From positions 88,934,334 through 88,998,333 of the forward strand of contig JAUPFV010000004.1 in NCBI GenBank assembly GCA_036936605.1: a stretch of 64,000 bases of DNA, given 5' to 3'. This document shows, piece after piece, positions 1 through 10,067 of the stretch. The translations under genes and the position numbers were made by a program. This stretch comes from Limnanthes douglasii subsp. nivea (lineage: Eukaryota; Streptophyta; Magnoliopsida; Brassicales; Limnanthaceae). The notes below the pieces were generated by a model. The model was not told the origin of the DNA and searched no databases. It was given only the letters and a program-made list of their open reading frames with translations. Within the stretch, counting starts at the first letter, position 1; the number at the start of each line of letters is the position of its first letter.

Positions 1-250
1 ACATTCATAAAGATGATAAATACGCAAAATTATAAACCATAATATATGTAAAACTATGATAAAAATGAGATTTTTTACTTTTTGTTGGTACAATAATCTC
101 TTCAGCCTTTTGTTTTCTACTATCAGATGGTTTATCAATATTTTTATTTAGATACTTTTTTCCAGGCCTCCTTAGATTCCTAAGATTATGGGATACTATA
201 TTTTCCTTGTTTGAAATACGAGCATGTCATGTCTGTACCATCTTTTTTTT

Positions 251-431
251 AGAGGACCACTTATTGTCGATAAAGTATGTTGTGCAACGTTCTTTAGTGA
301 TTTTTATTAGGGTTGGATTCGTTTTAGAGGACCACTTATTGTCGATAAAGTATGTTGTGCAACGTTCTTTAGTGATTTTTATTAGGGTTGGATTCGTTTT
401 AGAGGACCACTTATTGTCGATAAAGTATGTT
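251..431. repeat. 75-bp tandem repeat, 2.4 copies
   Basis: Units start at 251, 326 and 401 with agaggaccacttattgtcga; the first two copies are essentially identical and the third stops after about 30 bases. Because 75 is a multiple of three, an open frame runs through it and gives a repetitive peptide, which I regard as a by-product. It lies in the non-coding or decayed downstream part of the minus-strand Ulp1-family relic. Confidence 0.9.
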
Positions 432-1329
432 TGAAATTCGTTTTTATTGATTTATTGTTGTATCTACATGAGTGGTTTCATTTCCATCAGAAGCTTAGTT
501 TGTATTCTAATTCACACCACCGTCGTTATTGAGATTTACTTGTTTAGCATAAACATCCTCTTGAACATCCTCTGTAACGTCATCATCTTTTTACTCAAAT
601 AGAATATTTTGTTCATCTTTTTATGCATTAAATTTTTCGTGTTCTGAATCCTCTTCAGGTATTTGGAACTCTCCTCCAAATTGCTCTTCTTATTATTTTG
701 TTAGGTTCAATTATTCTTCTAGAGCCTACAATATTTTTAAAATTTTGAAGCAAAAACATATAGCAATGTAAAATGTAAGACAATGTGTAAATATATTTAT
801 TCATTTGTTACCTCTGTTATGGCGTTAATCAAATTCAATTTTGTTTTGCCCTCAATGCCCAGCCAATTGAAGCATCTCGGTATCTTGTCTTCAATTTCAT
901 ATTTTTAACGTATAATTTTGTGTTCCATGGTGCATGGTTATATTTTTATAATAGTTTATATACCATTTTTAAAATATTTTTAATGATAGTTAAAACAAAA
1001 CAAAATTACTAACCATAATAGAGCAACACAGCCAACGACTTTAACATGTTTATTTTTATGACAAAGGTTTATTAAAATCATCAGCTTGTCCAAGATTGCT
1101 TCAGTCGAATCATAGTTGTTTATCTTTTCCAGGTATTCTATATAATATATCATTGTATATGCTAGTACATCTCTGGATATAGATAAAAACAATGTTGAGC
1201 AGGCTAACATTATGAATAGTAGTATTATAATATCTTTTATTGCATGCTCTCCCTGTATTTTTATTACTTTATTTATAGCATCGTATAAACATTCAAAATC
1301 ATTAGTTAATATATAGATAATAGATGATA

Positions 1330-1720
1330 AACAATTGGAAACTCTAATAGATGATAAACCATGGAAACTATGATAATTGTGGAATGATATATGCTATGAA
1401 ACTAATACAAATGTGAAACCAAGATAAAAGTGATAGATGCGAAACCTATGCAAATGTAAAACCAGGGAAAAAGTGATAGATGTGAAACCTATGAAAATAT
1501 AAAACCAGGGAAAAAGTAATAAACTTGAAACCTATGCAAATGTGAAACCATGGCAAAATAATAGACGCGAAACCTATGTAAATGTGAAACTAAGGTAAAA
1601 GTGATAGATGTGAAACCTATGAAAATGTGAAACTAGGGTAAAATGATAGACCTGAAACCTATACAATTGTCAAAAAAAGGAAGACAAGATACCATTGGGA
1701 AACTATGATAGATGTGTAAT
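1330..1720. repeat. Degenerate ~43-bp tandem repeats, block I
   Basis: Six or so units, starting near 1431, 1473, 1516, 1559, 1602 and 1644, each built around gatagatgcgaaacctatg, then caaatgtgaaacca, then a ggg/aag-rich end. Looser variants begin near 1330 and an (AT)n run follows near 1720. The block lies in the intron between the first two coding blocks of the minus-strand Ulp1-family relic; the corresponding intron of the other copy is only 79 bp and has no such repeat. Confidence 0.8.
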
Positions 1721-2339
1721 ATATATATATATATATATTATGCTAAACCAATTCGAGTACTATAGATGCTAAACCAATAAAATAATATAAGGAAAAAGAT
1801 GAATTGCATACCTTTATCATTTTATTTGTGATTGACCTTGCTTGTTTTTTATTAATTTTTCTTGATGTGTCATCAGAAAAGTATTTATTGATAATCTTTT
1901 ATTCTTCTTCTTTTGTTTCTGAATGCGTTGATTCAAATTTGTTGGCTTGTAGTGGAATATGATAGTTTTCATGTTTTAAACTAAAAATAATATTGACATC
2001 ATTAGTTGTAAGGCGTAAAATATTTTGGCCCAATTTGAAAGCTTTATTTCCATAATCATACTTTTGTATTATCCTTACAATCAAATCCCAATTCTTTTTT
2101 GAAGGCGTTTATTTTTTCTCAGATCGTATGTTGCCTTCAAGATGGAATACAATGGTGTATTTTTTGCTTCTTTTATGTGTATTGGTTTTATTTTTGTCTC
2201 TTGCATCTGTTTTATCAATGCAAAGAATCCTAGCCTGAAGAAACAAGTCTTTGGAGACATTTTTCTTGTAAAAGAAATAAAATAAGAAAAATAGATTAAC
2301 TATGATAGATGCGGAACTGTATATTATGTAAAATCAGTA

Positions 2340-2720
2340 GTTTTTATGATAAGTGATAGACGCGAAACCTTTGCAAATATAAAACCATGGCAAAAGTCTT
2401 AGATGCAAAACATATACAAATGTGAAATCAAGGCAAAAATGATAGATGCAAAAACTATGCAAATGTGTAACCATGTAAAAAGTGATCAACGCAAAACCTA
2501 TACAAATGTGTAACCATTGTAAAAGTGATAGACGTGAAACCTATGAAAAATGTAACAAAACTTGGGAATTACATATGCTAAAAACAGGTCAACTATGTTG
2601 GATGCTAAGTAATAAATGTTAAACCTGACCAGCTATGATAAATGTTAAATAATAGATGCTAAATCAGACCAATATAGATAATGAGAAATAATAGCAAGAC
2701 ACTTTTGATAGATGAGAAAT
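2340..2720. repeat. Degenerate ~43-bp tandem repeats, block II
   Basis: Same family as block I: gatagacgcgaaacc, caaatataaaaccatgg and similar strings recur about every 40-43 bases from 2345 to 2560. A looser tail (gatgctaaa / gataaatgttaaa) runs to about 2720. It sits just upstream of the first recognised coding block of the minus-strand relic. Stretch 2720-3456 holds nothing else I recognise. Confidence 0.75.
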
Positions 2721-3456
2721 TGTAGACTCTGTTCTGCAGTAATTATGTATGCTTTTAGAATTTGATGAATGAGCGTTTCGTGTCTCGTTTTAGCAAGACA
2801 TGAGTAAGCAATATATGTTGGTTGATGATAAATAAAGAAGATGAAGGAGCAATTATATACTGAACGAATAACTAACCGAAAAAATCACCCAAAACTGATA
2901 CAAATTAAGAAGATGATTACTATAGTAACTGAAAAGATAAAAAAAACAACTTGCACTTGAAATCAGTTTTATCAAAATGCATTTTCGAAGAAAAATATTA
3001 TTGGAACTGAAATTTATTACTGTTGTTTGCGTAGATTTTGATCTTAAGTACTTGGAAGCTTCAGAAACTGAATCAAAGCTTAAACGGGTTTGTTTTCTTG
3101 ATTTATGATGCTTGGAAACTCGGAAACGAACAATCGAAAGCAGTAGGGGAAAGGGGTTATCGATGCAGAGGAGAGTGAGTTCTTATTTCGAAATTTCTAT
3201 TTATATCAATGGTAGTTTTGGAATAAAGTTAGTCAAATATTTTGAGTCTTTATCCGTAATAGATTTGTCTAGCGGGCCTCATATACTAACTCCCTATTTA
3301 TTAAATATTTGTTATTTTTATATTAGCTAATATATGACATATTATTAAGTATTAGTTAGAAAACTTTTAAATAATATTAAAATATGATTGGGTTGGTTTG
3401 TAATTTGATTTCAATTTTGGTATAGTTGTTGTTATTTATAAACTTTAAATTATATT

Positions 3457-3882
3457 TGATGAGTCCGAATTCTGCATGCTCCCCGGACAAAGACAGATCG
3501 GTCCAAGGCCTCCGGACCGGGCAGGTCACACGAACCAGACAGCTCACTTCGAACACTCTGACCATAGGACTGTTCGAACTATGACAAAAGTACTAAAAAA
3601 CCTAAACACTTCTTGACTAAGCTGCTTGCTCTTCTACTTAGAGCTCATGGGTCTTTAAACATGACCCGGGTCCATTAAACATGACCCGAAAGCCCATAAG
3701 GGCCCAAACATCATGGTATAAATACCCAACCACCTGCATTAAGTGTCGGAAATGAGAATTAACTGCTACCAGCCAGCTTAATTATCTCTCTACTCTCTAC
3801 CCTAAACACATAACACCCACACACTACTATAAAGCACCAACTAAATTACTAGCCTACCCTCAGGCAATAATTGTCCACACCA
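3457..3882 (+). repeat. Element A 5' LTR
   Basis: Starts TGATGAGTCCGAATTC and ends GTCCACACCA, with TG...CA termini. A TATA box (TATAAATA, 3717-3724) is the likely promoter for gag-pol. Rich in CCGGAC-type motifs near its start. Confidence 0.95.
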
Positions 3883-3885
3883 AAT

Positions 3886-3902
3886 TGGCGACCACAGTGG
3901 GA
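3886..3902 (+). promoter_or_regulatory. Element A primer binding site
   Basis: TGGCGACCACAGTGGGA, three bases after the LTR, begins with the TGG expected opposite a tRNA CCA end. The same string occurs in element B at the same distance from its LTR. I do not assign the tRNA species with confidence. Confidence 0.75.
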
Positions 3903-3954
3903 GGAGAAGGTGCCTGAATCAAGCATTCAAAACCAGCTAAGAAAATCTGTCTGA

Positions 3955-6297
3955 ATGAATCCGGACAATCCAGAAGTTCCACCAGCTTTGCTCGAAGTGG
4001 TGGGAGAGAACGATGAATACACTATCGAAGAGCGTGATAGGCTAAAGGGTGAAATAGAAGCTCTGAGGGCCGATAAGGCTAAGATGGGCCTGAAAGAAAA
4101 GTCCAAAGCATCAGCTGCTCATCACACCGATAATCCCAGAGAGCATGAGTCTTCAAAGACTCATGTGAGCACAAAAAAGACTCATGCCAGTTCCAAAAAG
4201 TCTCACCGGTCTAAGCCAGTGGAGAGTTCTGACTCAAGCTCAGAATCTTCTGATAACTCTTCGGACAGTGAGGGAGTTGAAAAATCCTTATCCTCTAGCA
4301 GCGATGAGGGTCGAACTAGAAAGAAGCAAAAGCAGATTAAAAAATATTCAAGAAAAAGGGATAGACAAGGAAAGATGAAGAGGCATATTGGTAAAGGATC
4401 ATCTCATAGCCGGAGGCATGTGGACCGGATGCTGATGGATCCTTTCGCTTTTCACGATGAACCAGGTATCTTTGCAACTCCCAATGCGGGTACTGTGTTC
4501 AGTTGTGGAAGAAACTGGAGGCAATCTCCGTTGTCTTCTGAAATTCTTTCCGGAAACCTCCCTAAGAGGTTTGACAGCACCAAAATAGAGAAGTACGATG
4601 GCAGTACTGATCCGAAAAACCATCTGGAGCAATTTAAAAACTTCATGATGAACTTTGACGACGACGATAAACTACTTTGTAGGGCATTCTTCCAATCATT
4701 TACGGGGAGTGCTCTAAAATGGTACAACAACCTGCCTCAGGGTTGTATTAAAGATTTCGATACCTTTTGGGTAGCCTTTCGAAAGCAGTTTGTAGGGAGT
4801 AAAGAGCTAAAGGGAAATGGAGACACAATAATCCATTGTGCCCAGGAGCCAAATGAGTCCTTGAAAGAATATATAAGCCGTTTTGTGAATACCAAGAATG
4901 GGTTGGCTGATTGCTTCGAACAAGTGGCAATAGCATCCCTAAGGCAGGGTTTGAACCCAGGTAATCTAGCTGATTCAGTGACCAGGAAGAAGGCCATGAC
5001 ATGGGGAGGGTTGCTAAATCAGGTTGGAAAACAAATAAATGTCGATGAAACAAAGAAAACCATGGTGCACGGGCAGGTGAGATCTACCCCAGTGGCACCA
5101 AATCCCAATCAGAATCAGTCCGGAAATAAAACAAGAGAGACCGGACAGGGGCATGGCAGGGCAAAAGCTCAGTCTCAGCCAGCTGCTCCTGCTCAAAGTC
5201 AGCAATCCAGAAACAATAGAGGGCCATGGGTGCAACCAGAGTGGTTCGCAGAGTTGAAAGAAAGTGTGGCTACTATTATTGAAAAAACAAAGGAAGAGGT
5301 GCATTACCGGAGACCGGCTACACTGCAGTCTCCCAGAGAGCATCGTAATAACTCTTTTTGCCAGTATCACAACGATATTGGTCATACCACTGATGACTGC
5401 ATAGCATTGAAACAAGAAGTTCAGAACTTGATTGAGAGGGGAAAGCTGGGGGCTTACGTGAAAAGAAGAAGGGGTAACAGGCCTGATAACACTCACCGGG
5501 TTGGTCCAAGTAATGCGGCTCCGGAGGGAGCCATGGTTATAATTGAAAGGTTTGACGTAGAATCTGAGTACTTGGATCCTGATCCAACTCGAAACAGAGT
5601 GGGTACAATTGAGAAATGTTCTAGGTCGGTCTCCGGACTCATTAAGTTTTTTGAGTCACTTACAATTTTCGGAGGGGACACTATGACAGCTCCTACTGCT
5701 TCTTCGAGGAAGAGGCACGTGCATACTTTAGCCTCCCAGCTAGAAGGAGGCATGACTTCCTATCAGTCACCAAACTCATTCCCCTTCATTGTTTTTGATG
5801 AAGATGATTTAAGAGATATTGCTGGCCCTCATGAGGATGTTGTTGTCATAGGAGCATCTATTGGGGGCAACGACATAAGACGAATTCTGGTGGATACTGG
5901 AAGCTCAGCCAATATCATTTTCCTAACCACATACAAGAGAATGAAAAATCTAGCTGTAATTCAGAGTTCGGACAGATCGATTGTGGGCTTTACAGGCAGC
6001 TCAACAGATGTGATCGGAGAGTTCGAAGAAGAAGTTCTATTGGGAAAGGGCCCTTTCAAGAAAATGGTTAGAATACTATTTATTGTGGTGGATTGTCCCA
6101 CTTGCTATAATGCTATTCTAGGGAGGTCTTGGCTCTCTAAGATGCATGCAGTGGCTTCAACAGTCCACCAGTGCTTGAAATATGCTGTTCAGGGACAGGT
6201 TGGAGTCGTCCGGAGCAGCCAGAAGATTGCAAGAGAATGTTATGCCACTTCCCTGGCTCCTCGAACGCTGGGGGCAGTCCGTATTAATGAACAATAG
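3955..6297 (+). CDS. Element A gag-protease polyprotein (780 aa), intact
   Basis: Starts at an ATG encoding MNPDNPE and ends at an amber codon. The N-terminal ~200 residues are Ser/Lys-rich and charged. The retrotransposon gag domain follows at about 215-320 (HLEQFKNFMMNF, ALKWYNNLPQG, ESLKEYISRF). A CX2HX4HX4C zinc knuckle variant lies at C469-H472-H477-C482. The aspartic protease has the active-site triad D647-T648-G649 (LVDTGSSANI) and AILGRSWL toward the end. Gag forms the particle and the protease would cut the polyprotein. The same length as in element B argues that the reading frame is complete. The downstream pol frame is the same frame, separated only by the UAG at 6295-6297. Confidence 0.92.
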   Translation: MNPDNPEVPPALLEVVGENDEYTIEERDRLKGEIEALRADKAKMGLKEKSKASAAHHTDNPREHESSKTHVSTKKTHASSKKSHRSKPVESSDSSSESSDNSSDSEGVEKSLSSSSDEGRTRKKQKQIKKYSRKRDRQGKMKRHIGKGSSHSRRHVDRMLMDPFAFHDEPGIFATPNAGTVFSCGRNWRQSPLSSEILSGNLPKRFDSTKIEKYDGSTDPKNHLEQFKNFMMNFDDDDKLLCRAFFQSFTGSALKWYNNLPQGCIKDFDTFWVAFRKQFVGSKELKGNGDTIIHCAQEPNESLKEYISRFVNTKNGLADCFEQVAIASLRQGLNPGNLADSVTRKKAMTWGGLLNQVGKQINVDETKKTMVHGQVRSTPVAPNPNQNQSGNKTRETGQGHGRAKAQSQPAAPAQSQQSRNNRGPWVQPEWFAELKESVATIIEKTKEEVHYRRPATLQSPREHRNNSFCQYHNDIGHTTDDCIALKQEVQNLIERGKLGAYVKRRRGNRPDNTHRVGPSNAAPEGAMVIIERFDVESEYLDPDPTRNRVGTIEKCSRSVSGLIKFFESLTIFGGDTMTAPTASSRKRHVHTLASQLEGGMTSYQSPNSFPFIVFDEDDLRDIAGPHEDVVVIGASIGGNDIRRILVDTGSSANIIFLTTYKRMKNLAVIQSSDRSIVGFTGSSTDVIGEFEEEVLLGKGPFKKMVRILFIVVDCPTCYNAILGRSWLSKMHAVASTVHQCLKYAVQGQVGVVRSSQKIARECYATSLAPRTLGAVRINEQ

Positions 6298-9200
6298 CAG
6301 TTTGAGGGCCTTTCTGGGGGTGAGGGTGAAATTGATGACCCCAGAGAGACCCCTGGAGTATTGATACCGGTTGAAGAGGTAGAAACACAATGTTTGGAAG
6401 ATGGGAAAAGTGTCAAGATAGGGTTTAAGATGCCACCTGTTTTGAAAAATGAAATGTTAAAGTTTTTGAAGAACCATCAGCACGTTTTTGCTTGGTGCAA
6501 TGCTGATGTTATTAGGATTCCATCAGAAGTGATATCACATCATCTATCTGTCCGGAGAGACGTAGCACCAGTGGTTCAAAAAAGAAGAGCTTTTTCTAAA
6601 GAGAAGGCTGATGTCATTGTGCAAGAAGTTGACAAGCTCACAAAGATGGGGCACATCAAGAAGTCTCAATATCCTTTGTGGACTGCCAATCCGGTTCTGG
6701 TAAAAAAGAAAAATGGCAAGTGGCGCATGTGCACTGAGTTCACAGATCTCAATAGAGCTTGCCCAAAAGATTTGTATCCAGTTCCCCGGATTGATCAGTT
6801 AGTAGACTCTACCTCTGGGAACAAGCTGCTTTCCTTTATGGATGCCTTCTCCGGATACAATCAGATTCAAGTAGATCCAAAGGATCAAGAGCATACCACA
6901 TTTGTCACTGACAGAGGTCTTCATTGCTAGAAAGTAATGCCATTTGGTTTGAAAAATGTTGGGGCTACTTATCAGAGGTTAGTCAACAAGGCATTTGCTG
7001 ATCAAATTGGAAGAAATATGGAAGTGTACATTGATGACATGATGGTGAATAGTGTAGATGAGCAGTTGCTCTTGTCCGATCTCCAAGAAACTTTTGCCAA
7101 CTTGGTAAAAGTGAATTTGAAATTAAACCCAGAAAAGTGTGTGTTCGGAGTGCAGTCCGGGAAGTTTCTGGGCTATATTATAAGTGAGCATGGAATACAA
7201 CCCGACCCGGACCAACTTAACGCCTTATTTCAGATGGAGCCTCCTCGAAACATTAAAGAAGTACAACGGTTAACGGGGAGATTAGCTGCCTTAAATAGAT
7301 TTATCTCAAGGTCTTCGGACAGGTGTGCCCCTTTCTTTCAAACCTTGAAGGGTGCAAAGGGATTCAATTGGACTCACAGTGTGATGCGGCTTTCAATGAG
7401 ATCAAAAAGCACCTGTCCTCCCCCAAAACTTTGTTTAAGCCAGTTGATGGGGAGACACTCTTCGTATATTTGGCAGTTTCAAGTGGTGTCATTAGTGCTG
7501 TATTGGTAAGAGAGGTCGATGGACATCCCCATCCAGTATACTACATCAGCAAAAGTTTGATAGATGCAGAAAGGCGTTACTTGAAACTCGAAAATTTAGC
7601 ATTGGCCCTGGTGATAGCTGCCAGGAAGATGAGGCCTTATTTCCAGGCTCATCCCATCATCGTCCGGACTTCTTTTCCCCTGAAGAATGTCCTTCAAAAG
7701 GCAGACATTTCAAGCAGGATGACTAAGTGGTCAGTAGAGTTGGGGGACTTCGACATAGATTTTGGTCCCCGAACAGCAGTCAAGGCCCAAGCTGTGGCAG
7801 ACTTTTTGGTTGAATTCCACACCGACAGGGATTCGGAGCAAACTACTGATATAAAAGATAAAAAGGTATGGGTCGTCTGAACAAATGGTGGGTCTAGCAC
7901 TATGGGGTGTGGTGTAGGGGTGTGTTTGACTTCCCCGTATGGAGACAAAATGTACCAGGCTATTTGTTTTGCTTTCAGGACATCTAATAATGAGTCCGAA
8001 TACGAGGCAACTATAGCTGGTTTAAAGTTAGCATGCATTTGTGGGGCTAAGAGAGTCAAGCTACTAAGTGACTCCCAACTTCTTATCCACCATGCCCAAG
8101 GCCAATCTGAGGCTAAGAAGGAGCAGCTCGTGAAATACTTACTCCTCCTTAAGAATGAAGCACTCAAGTTTAAAAGTGTTGTTTATGAGCACATTCCCCG
8201 GGCAGAAAATAAGCTAGCAGACTCATTGGCAACCATAGCATATTCAGAGTCGTATCCATGGATCCATGTGCTAGAAAGCCCATCCATTCAACTTAGTAAG
8301 GGTAAAGAAGAGGAAAATTTTGAAGTACAAGAGAAACGGCCTCAAGACTGGAGGTTTCCTCTCCTGCAATATCTCTCTGATGGTGTTGTGCCTCCGAATA
8401 AGTCACTAGCTAGAACTTTGAAACACAAGGCTTGTGGTTTTATCATATTGAGAGACGTGTTGTACAAGAAATCTTACAGTAAACCTCTCCTGCGCTGTTT
8501 GGGGGATGAAGAGTCTCAAGTAGTCCTCTCTGAATTACATGATGGTGAGGGATCAGCCCATTGTGGGTTTAGAGCCTTATCAAGAAGAGTTTTACTCTCC
8601 GGTTACTATTGGCCATCAATCATGAAAGATGCTAAGGAATTGGTAAGAAGGTGTGACCCATGCTAGAGGTACAGCAATGAGATTCATGTCCCATCTATTC
8701 CTTTGGAATCAATTTCTGAGCCTATTCCTTTTGCTCGATGAGGATTGGATTTAGTAGGGCCTCTCCCTGTGGCGTCCGGAGGACGCAAAACCATAATTGT
8801 GGCCATAGACTACTTTTCAAAGTGGATTGAAGCAGCCCCTCTAGCAGGGACAACATCAAAAGTTGTTATAAAATTCATTCTATCCAACATCTGTTACAGA
8901 TTTGGTGTCCCACAAAAGATAACAGACAATGGGCCACAGTTCGACAATAGGGAAACGGAGAGCTTCTGTGCCTCAATGGGTATACAACATTGTTTCTCTT
9001 CACCTTTCCACCCACAAGCAAATGGGCAAGTTGAAGTGGCTAATAGAACTATACTGTCCGGTTTAAAGAAGAATTCAGAAGGGGCTGCTGGGAAGTGGCC
9101 TAGTTATCTACAAGAGGTCTTGTGGGCCTACCGGACAACACCTGGGGCTGCAACACAAGAATCACCCTTTGCTTTGGTCTATAGGATGGATGCAGTAGCT

Positions 9201-9557
9201 CCCATAGAAGCAACTCTCCCCTCCTTTCGTGTTCACAACTTCTCCGAACACGCTAACGAGGTGGCAATCAGAGGTCAACTTGATCTGATAGAAGAAAAAC
9301 GAGTTAAAGCTCACCTTAGAGTTGCACACTATTAGGGTTTAATGGGAAGCAGGTTTGCTTCCAAAATTAAAAGAAGAGATTTCCAACCAGGGGACAAGGT
9401 ATTAAGGAAAGTCTTCTTACATACTAAAGAAAAGCTGTTCGGAAAGCTGGCCCCAACTTGGGAAGGTCCCTACATAGTTGTTGAAAGAATTAAACCTGGA
9501 ACATATTGGTTGGAAGACAAAAAAGGGAAGGGTTTTGATTCATCCTTGGAATATTGA
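6298..9557 (+). pseudogene. Element A pol: RT, RNase H, second RNase H, integrase, disabled
   Basis: Continues in the gag frame after the UAG. RT shows FMDAFSGYNQI, MPFGLKN and the catalytic YIDD near 7027-7038. RNase H follows at about 7440-7860, then a second RNase H at about 7870-8250 (SNNESEYEATIAGLKLA, SDSQLLIHH). The integrase has an HHCC-type zinc region (CGFRALSRR, RRCDPC) and a DDE core from about 8745 (DLVGPLP, TDNGPQFDN, FHPQANGQVEVAN). Compared with element B it has a Tyr-to-TAG at 6928-6930, a 1-base deletion near 7373, an Arg-to-TGA at 7878-7880, a Gln-to-TAG at 8664-8666, a Trp-to-TGA at 8739-8741 and a frameshift near 9530. A further TAG at 9333-9335 is shared with element B. 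The integrase C-terminal GPY-like segment (WEGPYIVVERIKPG) follows it. Confidence 0.9.
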
Positions 9558-9924
9558 GCATCTCCGGATGTACTTGGAGTAGCATTTGTGTAAATATTTA
9601 CTTGTTTAAACATCCATGTAAATATTTGGGGGCATACTCTTTCCTCCCTGGTGGCACAGGGAGGTTTTAATGAGGTGTCCGGGCTTTTGAATGAAATTTG
9701 ATGCCTTCTTAAAAATATTTCCAAGTGTTTTAAGTTTTGTCTTTTGTCACACTATCCGGATTGAAATAACTAAGGGCTATTTAAACTCTAGCCGGAGAAC
9801 TTAAACACTCTCACTATGAAACAATTAAAGGTTATTTAAACTCTAGCCATCGAAATTGGAACAAACGATGAAAGAAGATGAGATTTGTGCAAAACAGAAA
9901 CATTCATTGAAATAACTTAAAGTG

Positions 9925-10027
9925 CCTTGGCCTTCCAAGGACTTTTGAATAGTCGAAGTAAGAACAAAAAATCTATCCGGTCAGATACCGGACACAATTA
10001 CAAAAAGAATGCCTTGGCCTTCCAAGG
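9925..10027. promoter_or_regulatory. Element A three-hairpin module between convergent genes
   Basis: CCTTGG-CCTT-CCAAGG at 9925-9940 and again at 10012-10027, 87 bases apart, each a perfect 6-bp-stem inverted repeat. Between them TCCGGT/ACCGGA at 9976-9992 is a third inverted repeat. Elements B and C have the same arrangement in the same place, just past the stop codon of the antisense gene. It may act in 3' end formation of one or both convergent transcripts; that role is inference. The preceding 9558-9924 holds no gene. Confidence 0.75.
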
Positions 10028-10067
10028 ACTTTAGTTTGAATAAAAAGTAAACAAAGTAAATCATAAG

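Larger units (their letters stand above)
1..2262 (-). pseudogene. Decayed Ulp1-type (C48) gene relative, N-terminal part, runs off the window
   Basis: Three minus-strand coding blocks match, in order, the first three exons of the gene at 56.9-62.0 kb. The block around 2225-1899 contains KNTPLYSILKATYDLRKNKR (compare RNTPFYTLLKTAFDIRN) followed, after an in-frame stop or shift near 2085, by LRLTTNDVNIIFSLKH (compare KLTADDVKVIFGMKH). The block about 1300-1000 contains ISRDVLAYTMIYYIEYLEKI and VVGCVALL (compare VSGDILGWNTLYFVEDLSKI and VVGCVSLL). The block about 905-815 contains IPRCFNWLGIEGK (compare IPRFFKWLGLECQ). Further toward position 1 the minus strand is acidic and lysine-rich with stops, like the low-complexity middle of the other copy. 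The catalytic domain would lie outside the window. This N-terminal domain resembles the plant mobile domain/DUF1985-like region that precedes Ulp1 domains in plant transposon-derived genes; that name is inference. The stops and frame changes indicate a pseudogene. Confidence 0.6.

Noticed and set aside
207..434. Small repetitive protein gene
   Set aside because: The open frame exists only because a 75-bp tandem repeat is a multiple of three; it begins at TTG, not ATG.
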